DNA of 6,301 nt, from assembly GCA_947455695.1 (NCBI GenBank), contig CANGRN010000091.1, positions 1 through 6,301 of the forward strand, in the 5' to 3' direction. The stretch comes from Alphaproteobacteria bacterium. GTDB taxonomy: Bacteria > Pseudomonadota > Alphaproteobacteria > Micropepsales > Micropepsaceae. Below are positions 4,526 through 6,301 of this stretch, one piece after another. Each line of letters opens with the position of its first letter. Positions within the stretch are counted from its first letter, which is position 1. The position numbers and the translations under genes were made by a program. The notes below the pieces were generated by a model. That model did not search any database. It was not told the DNA's origin and was given only the letters and a program-made list of their open reading frames with translations.

Positions 4526-6301
4526 TTATTCGCCGCCAAAGGCCTTTTGCCACCACCCCTTTCTCACCGGCTTGTCGTCGGTCGGCGTGGTGTCGGGAAT
4601 ATCGTCCTGGAGTGACCAGACCGGCGTGGAGGGCGCACCGGGCGCATGGCGCGTGTCGGTGGGTGTGGTGTCGATCTCGTCCGGGACGGCGCCGAAACGG
4701 TCCACCGGCTCGGCGATCTGGGGGGCGCCATTTTCGCCCTGGGGACGGTCGGCGCGGTCGCGGCCGCCACGGCGGCCACGGCGGCGGCGGCGCTTGCGGC
4801 GCGGCTGCCCATTCTCGTCCAGCGGTGCGCCGGGCTGGGCGGGTTCGAATTCGCTGTCGTCCGATGACGCGATCGCAGCCTGGGCTTCGACGGGCGCAGC
4901 TGCCGCCACGCCGGTGTCGGCGCCGGTGGGACGCGGGCCGCCTTCGCGGTCGCGGTTGCGGCCACGGCCGCCGCGGCGGCGGCGCTTGCGGCCGCCATCG
5001 CGTTCGCCGCGATCACCCCGTTCGCCCGAAGCGGCGGGGCGTTCCTCGCCGTCATCCTCTTCGGACTCTTCGCGGGCATTGTCGGCTTCGATGAATTCCT
5101 CTTCCTCGTCGATCTCTTCGACATAGTCCGGCTCAGGCTCGGTGGAGGGCACAAAGCCCGCCTCGATGCTCACCGCCGAATTGCGCGGACGCTCGCCCGG
5201 ATCGCGGCTCTTGGTGCGTTCCAGCTCGAAGGAACCGGCCGACAGGCCATCCTTCGGGACAAAGGAGATGTCCATGCCGTGCTCGGTTTCGATGCGCGAC
5301 AGTTCATGGCGCTTCTGGTTCAGGATGTAGATCGCCACGTCATTGGCGATCTTGACCGTGACCGCGGCGGCGCGGTTCTTCTCGGCTTCCTCCTCGATGC
5401 CGCGCAGGACGCGCAGCGCGGTGGATTCCACCGAGCGCACGATGCCCTGGCCGTCGCAATGGGGGCAGGGGACGGTCGACCCCGCCAGCACGCCGGCGCG
5501 CAGGCGCTGGCGCGACATTTCCAGAAGGCCGAACTGCGAGATCTTGCCGATCTGCACGCGGGCGCGGTCGTTCTTCACCGCATCGCGCAGGCGCTTCTCG
5601 ACCTCGCGGTCGTTGCGGCCTTCTTCCATGTCGATGAAGTCGATGACGATCAGGCCGGCCAGGTCGCGCAGACGCAGCTGGCGGCCCACTTCCGACGCCG
5701 CTTCCAGGTTGGTCTTGCGCGCGGTTTCCTCGATGGAATGCTCGCGGGTGGCGCGGCCGGAGTTCACGTCGATCGAAACCAGCGCTTCGGTCTGGTTGAT
5801 GACGATATAGCCGCCCGACTTGAGCGTGACGGTGGGCGAGAACATCGAATCCAGCTGGGCTTCGATGTGCATGCGCTGGAACAGCGGCACCGTGTCCTTG
5901 TAGTGATGGACGAACTTGGCATGGCTGGGCATCAGCATGCGCATGAAGTCCTTGGCGTTGCGGAAGCCCTCTTCGCCTTCCACCACCACGTCCTGCACAT
6001 CCTTGTTGTACAGGTCGCGGATGACGCGCTTGATCAGGTCGCCTTCCTCATAGACGCAGGCCGGCGCGTTGGAGGACAGGGTCTTTTCGCGGATCGTGTC
6101 CCACAGCCGCAGCAGATAGTCATAGTCGCGGCGGATCTCGATCCGGCTGCGGCTCTCGCCGGCGGTGCGGATGATCAGGCCCATGCCCTCGGGCAGTTCC
6201 AGCCCCTGGGCGGCGCTCTTGAGGCGCTTGCGGTCGGCCGCATTCGTGATCTTGCGCGAAATGCCGCCGCCGCGCGGGGTGTTGGGCATCAGCACGCAAT
6301 A
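4526..6301 (-). CDS. rne: Ribonuclease E, N-terminus beyond window
   Basis: 591 residues are visible in an open frame reaching the window edge, where the text begins YCVLMPNTPRGGGISRKI. In E. coli RNase E this follows the S1 domain near residue 120, so the RNase H-like start and the S1 domain are missing. The GTG at 6295 is internal, not the start. Present are the 5'-sensor motif LIIRTAG (Arg45, Thr46 of the fragment), the DNase I-like active site with IDVNSGRATR (Asp178, Asn180) and VIDFIDM (Asp221, Asp224), the zinc-link CPHC (279-282), and the small domain. The enzyme cuts AU-rich single-stranded RNA and scaffolds the degradosome. The tail is disordered: an acidic stretch (388-422), two arginine-rich patches (438-452 and 501-519), and a C-terminal KGWWQKAFGGE. 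A GWW motif at this place binds PNPase in Caulobacter. The tail after the small domain is about 220 residues, shorter than in E. coli. The gene converges on the GFA gene and shares its terminator. Confidence 0.97.
   Translation of the reverse strand, partial: YCVLMPNTPRGGGISRKITNAADRKRLKSAAQGLELPEGMGLIIRTAGESRSRIEIRRDYDYLLRLWDTIREKTLSSNAPACVYEEGDLIKRVIRDLYNKDVQDVVVEGEEGFRNAKDFMRMLMPSHAKFVHHYKDTVPLFQRMHIEAQLDSMFSPTVTLKSGGYIVINQTEALVSIDVNSGRATREHSIEETARKTNLEAASEVGRQLRLRDLAGLIVIDFIDMEEGRNDREVEKRLRDAVKNDRARVQIGKISQFGLLEMSRQRLRAGVLAGSTVPCPHCDGQGIVRSVESTALRVLRGIEEEAEKNRAAAVTVKIANDVAIYILNQKRHELSRIETEHGMDISFVPKDGLSAGSFELERTKSRDPGERPRNSAVSIEAGFVPSTEPEPDYVEEIDEEEEFIEADNAREESEEDDGEERPAASGERGDRGERDGGRKRRRRGGRGRNRDREGGPRPTGADTGVAAAAPVEAQAAIASSDDSEFEPAQPGAPLDENGQPRRKRRRRRGRRGGRDRADRPQGENGAPQIAEPVDRFGAVPDEIDTTPTDTRHAPGAPSTPVWSLQDDIPDTTPTDDKPVRKGWWQKAFGGE
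4781..4992 (-). repeat. In-frame 20-bp direct repeat pair encoding arginine-rich patches of RNase E
   Basis: The same 20 bases occur at 4781-4800 and 4973-4992, 192 nt (64 codons) apart and in the same frame. They encode the cores of the two lysine/arginine-rich patches in the RNase E tail. The surrounding codons are similar but not identical (GRKRRRRGGRGRNRDR versus RRKRRRRRGRRGGRDRADR). This suggests an old duplication or convergence of GC-rich arginine codons, with selection for RNA binding. Confidence 0.7.

Noticed and set aside
3961..4539. 192-codon minus-strand open frame across the GFA gene, palindromes and terminator
   Set aside because: It reads through a strong bidirectional terminator and is antisense to a complete GFA domain.
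4413..5126. Plus-strand open frames over the RNase E tail with S/R/P-rich or R/G-rich translations
   Set aside because: Low-complexity shadows of the arginine- and acid-rich tail of RNase E in other frames.
6293..6295. GTG as possible start of the RNase E gene
   Set aside because: The frame stays open to the window edge and the residues before it (Tyr-Cys) fit the conserved YLVLMP motif, so the gene continues beyond the window.

Overview
The window is high-GC bacterial DNA, most likely from an alphaproteobacterium. Evidence for that is the strong G/C preference at third codon positions, the RNase E with a long acidic/arginine-rich tail ending in a GWW motif (the PNPase-docking motif known from Caulobacter), and the general gene content. 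The genus cannot be fixed from the sequence alone. The content is mostly chromosomal housekeeping. I see no transposase, phage gene, CRISPR array, tRNA or rRNA.

Layout. Positions 1-2447 hold a tightly packed minus-strand operon read right to left. It contains a periplasmic BepA-like M48 metalloprotease with TPRs (1053-2447, TTG start), a membrane-anchored DsbA-family thiol oxidoreductase (307-1050), and the first 100 codons of a mannonate dehydratase/xylose-isomerase-like TIM-barrel protein that runs off the left edge (1-302). The gaps between these genes are only 2 and 4 nt. A candidate sigma70-type promoter for the operon lies at 2496-2524, in the 147-bp divergent region. On the plus strand, 2595-3977 encodes a 460-residue lipoprotein of the gamma-glutamyltransferase (Ntn-hydrolase) superfamily that lacks most of the catalytic and substrate-binding residues. 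A spacer with a strong, REP-like cluster of inverted repeats (3984-4059) separates it from a small zinc-binding GFA-domain protein (4075-4476). A bidirectional intrinsic terminator (4476-4506) then closes both the plus-strand genes and the convergent RNase E gene, which occupies 4526-6301 and lacks its N-terminal part (RNase H-like start and S1 domain) beyond the right edge.

How they may work together. The protease/DsbA pair points to envelope protein quality control: BepA in E. coli acts on assembly of the disulfide-containing LptD. The link to this organism's LptD is inference. RNase E is the scaffold of the RNA degradosome. The GGT-like lipoprotein and the GFA protein share a strand, but nothing shows that they work together.

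Points that deserve a second look are the GGT-like protein with a replaced nucleophile and missing glutamate-binding residues, the TIM-barrel protein whose Tat motif has no hydrophobic segment after it, the palindromic element at 3984-4059, and the repeated arginine-rich patches in the RNase E tail. No convincing new multi-gene system was found.
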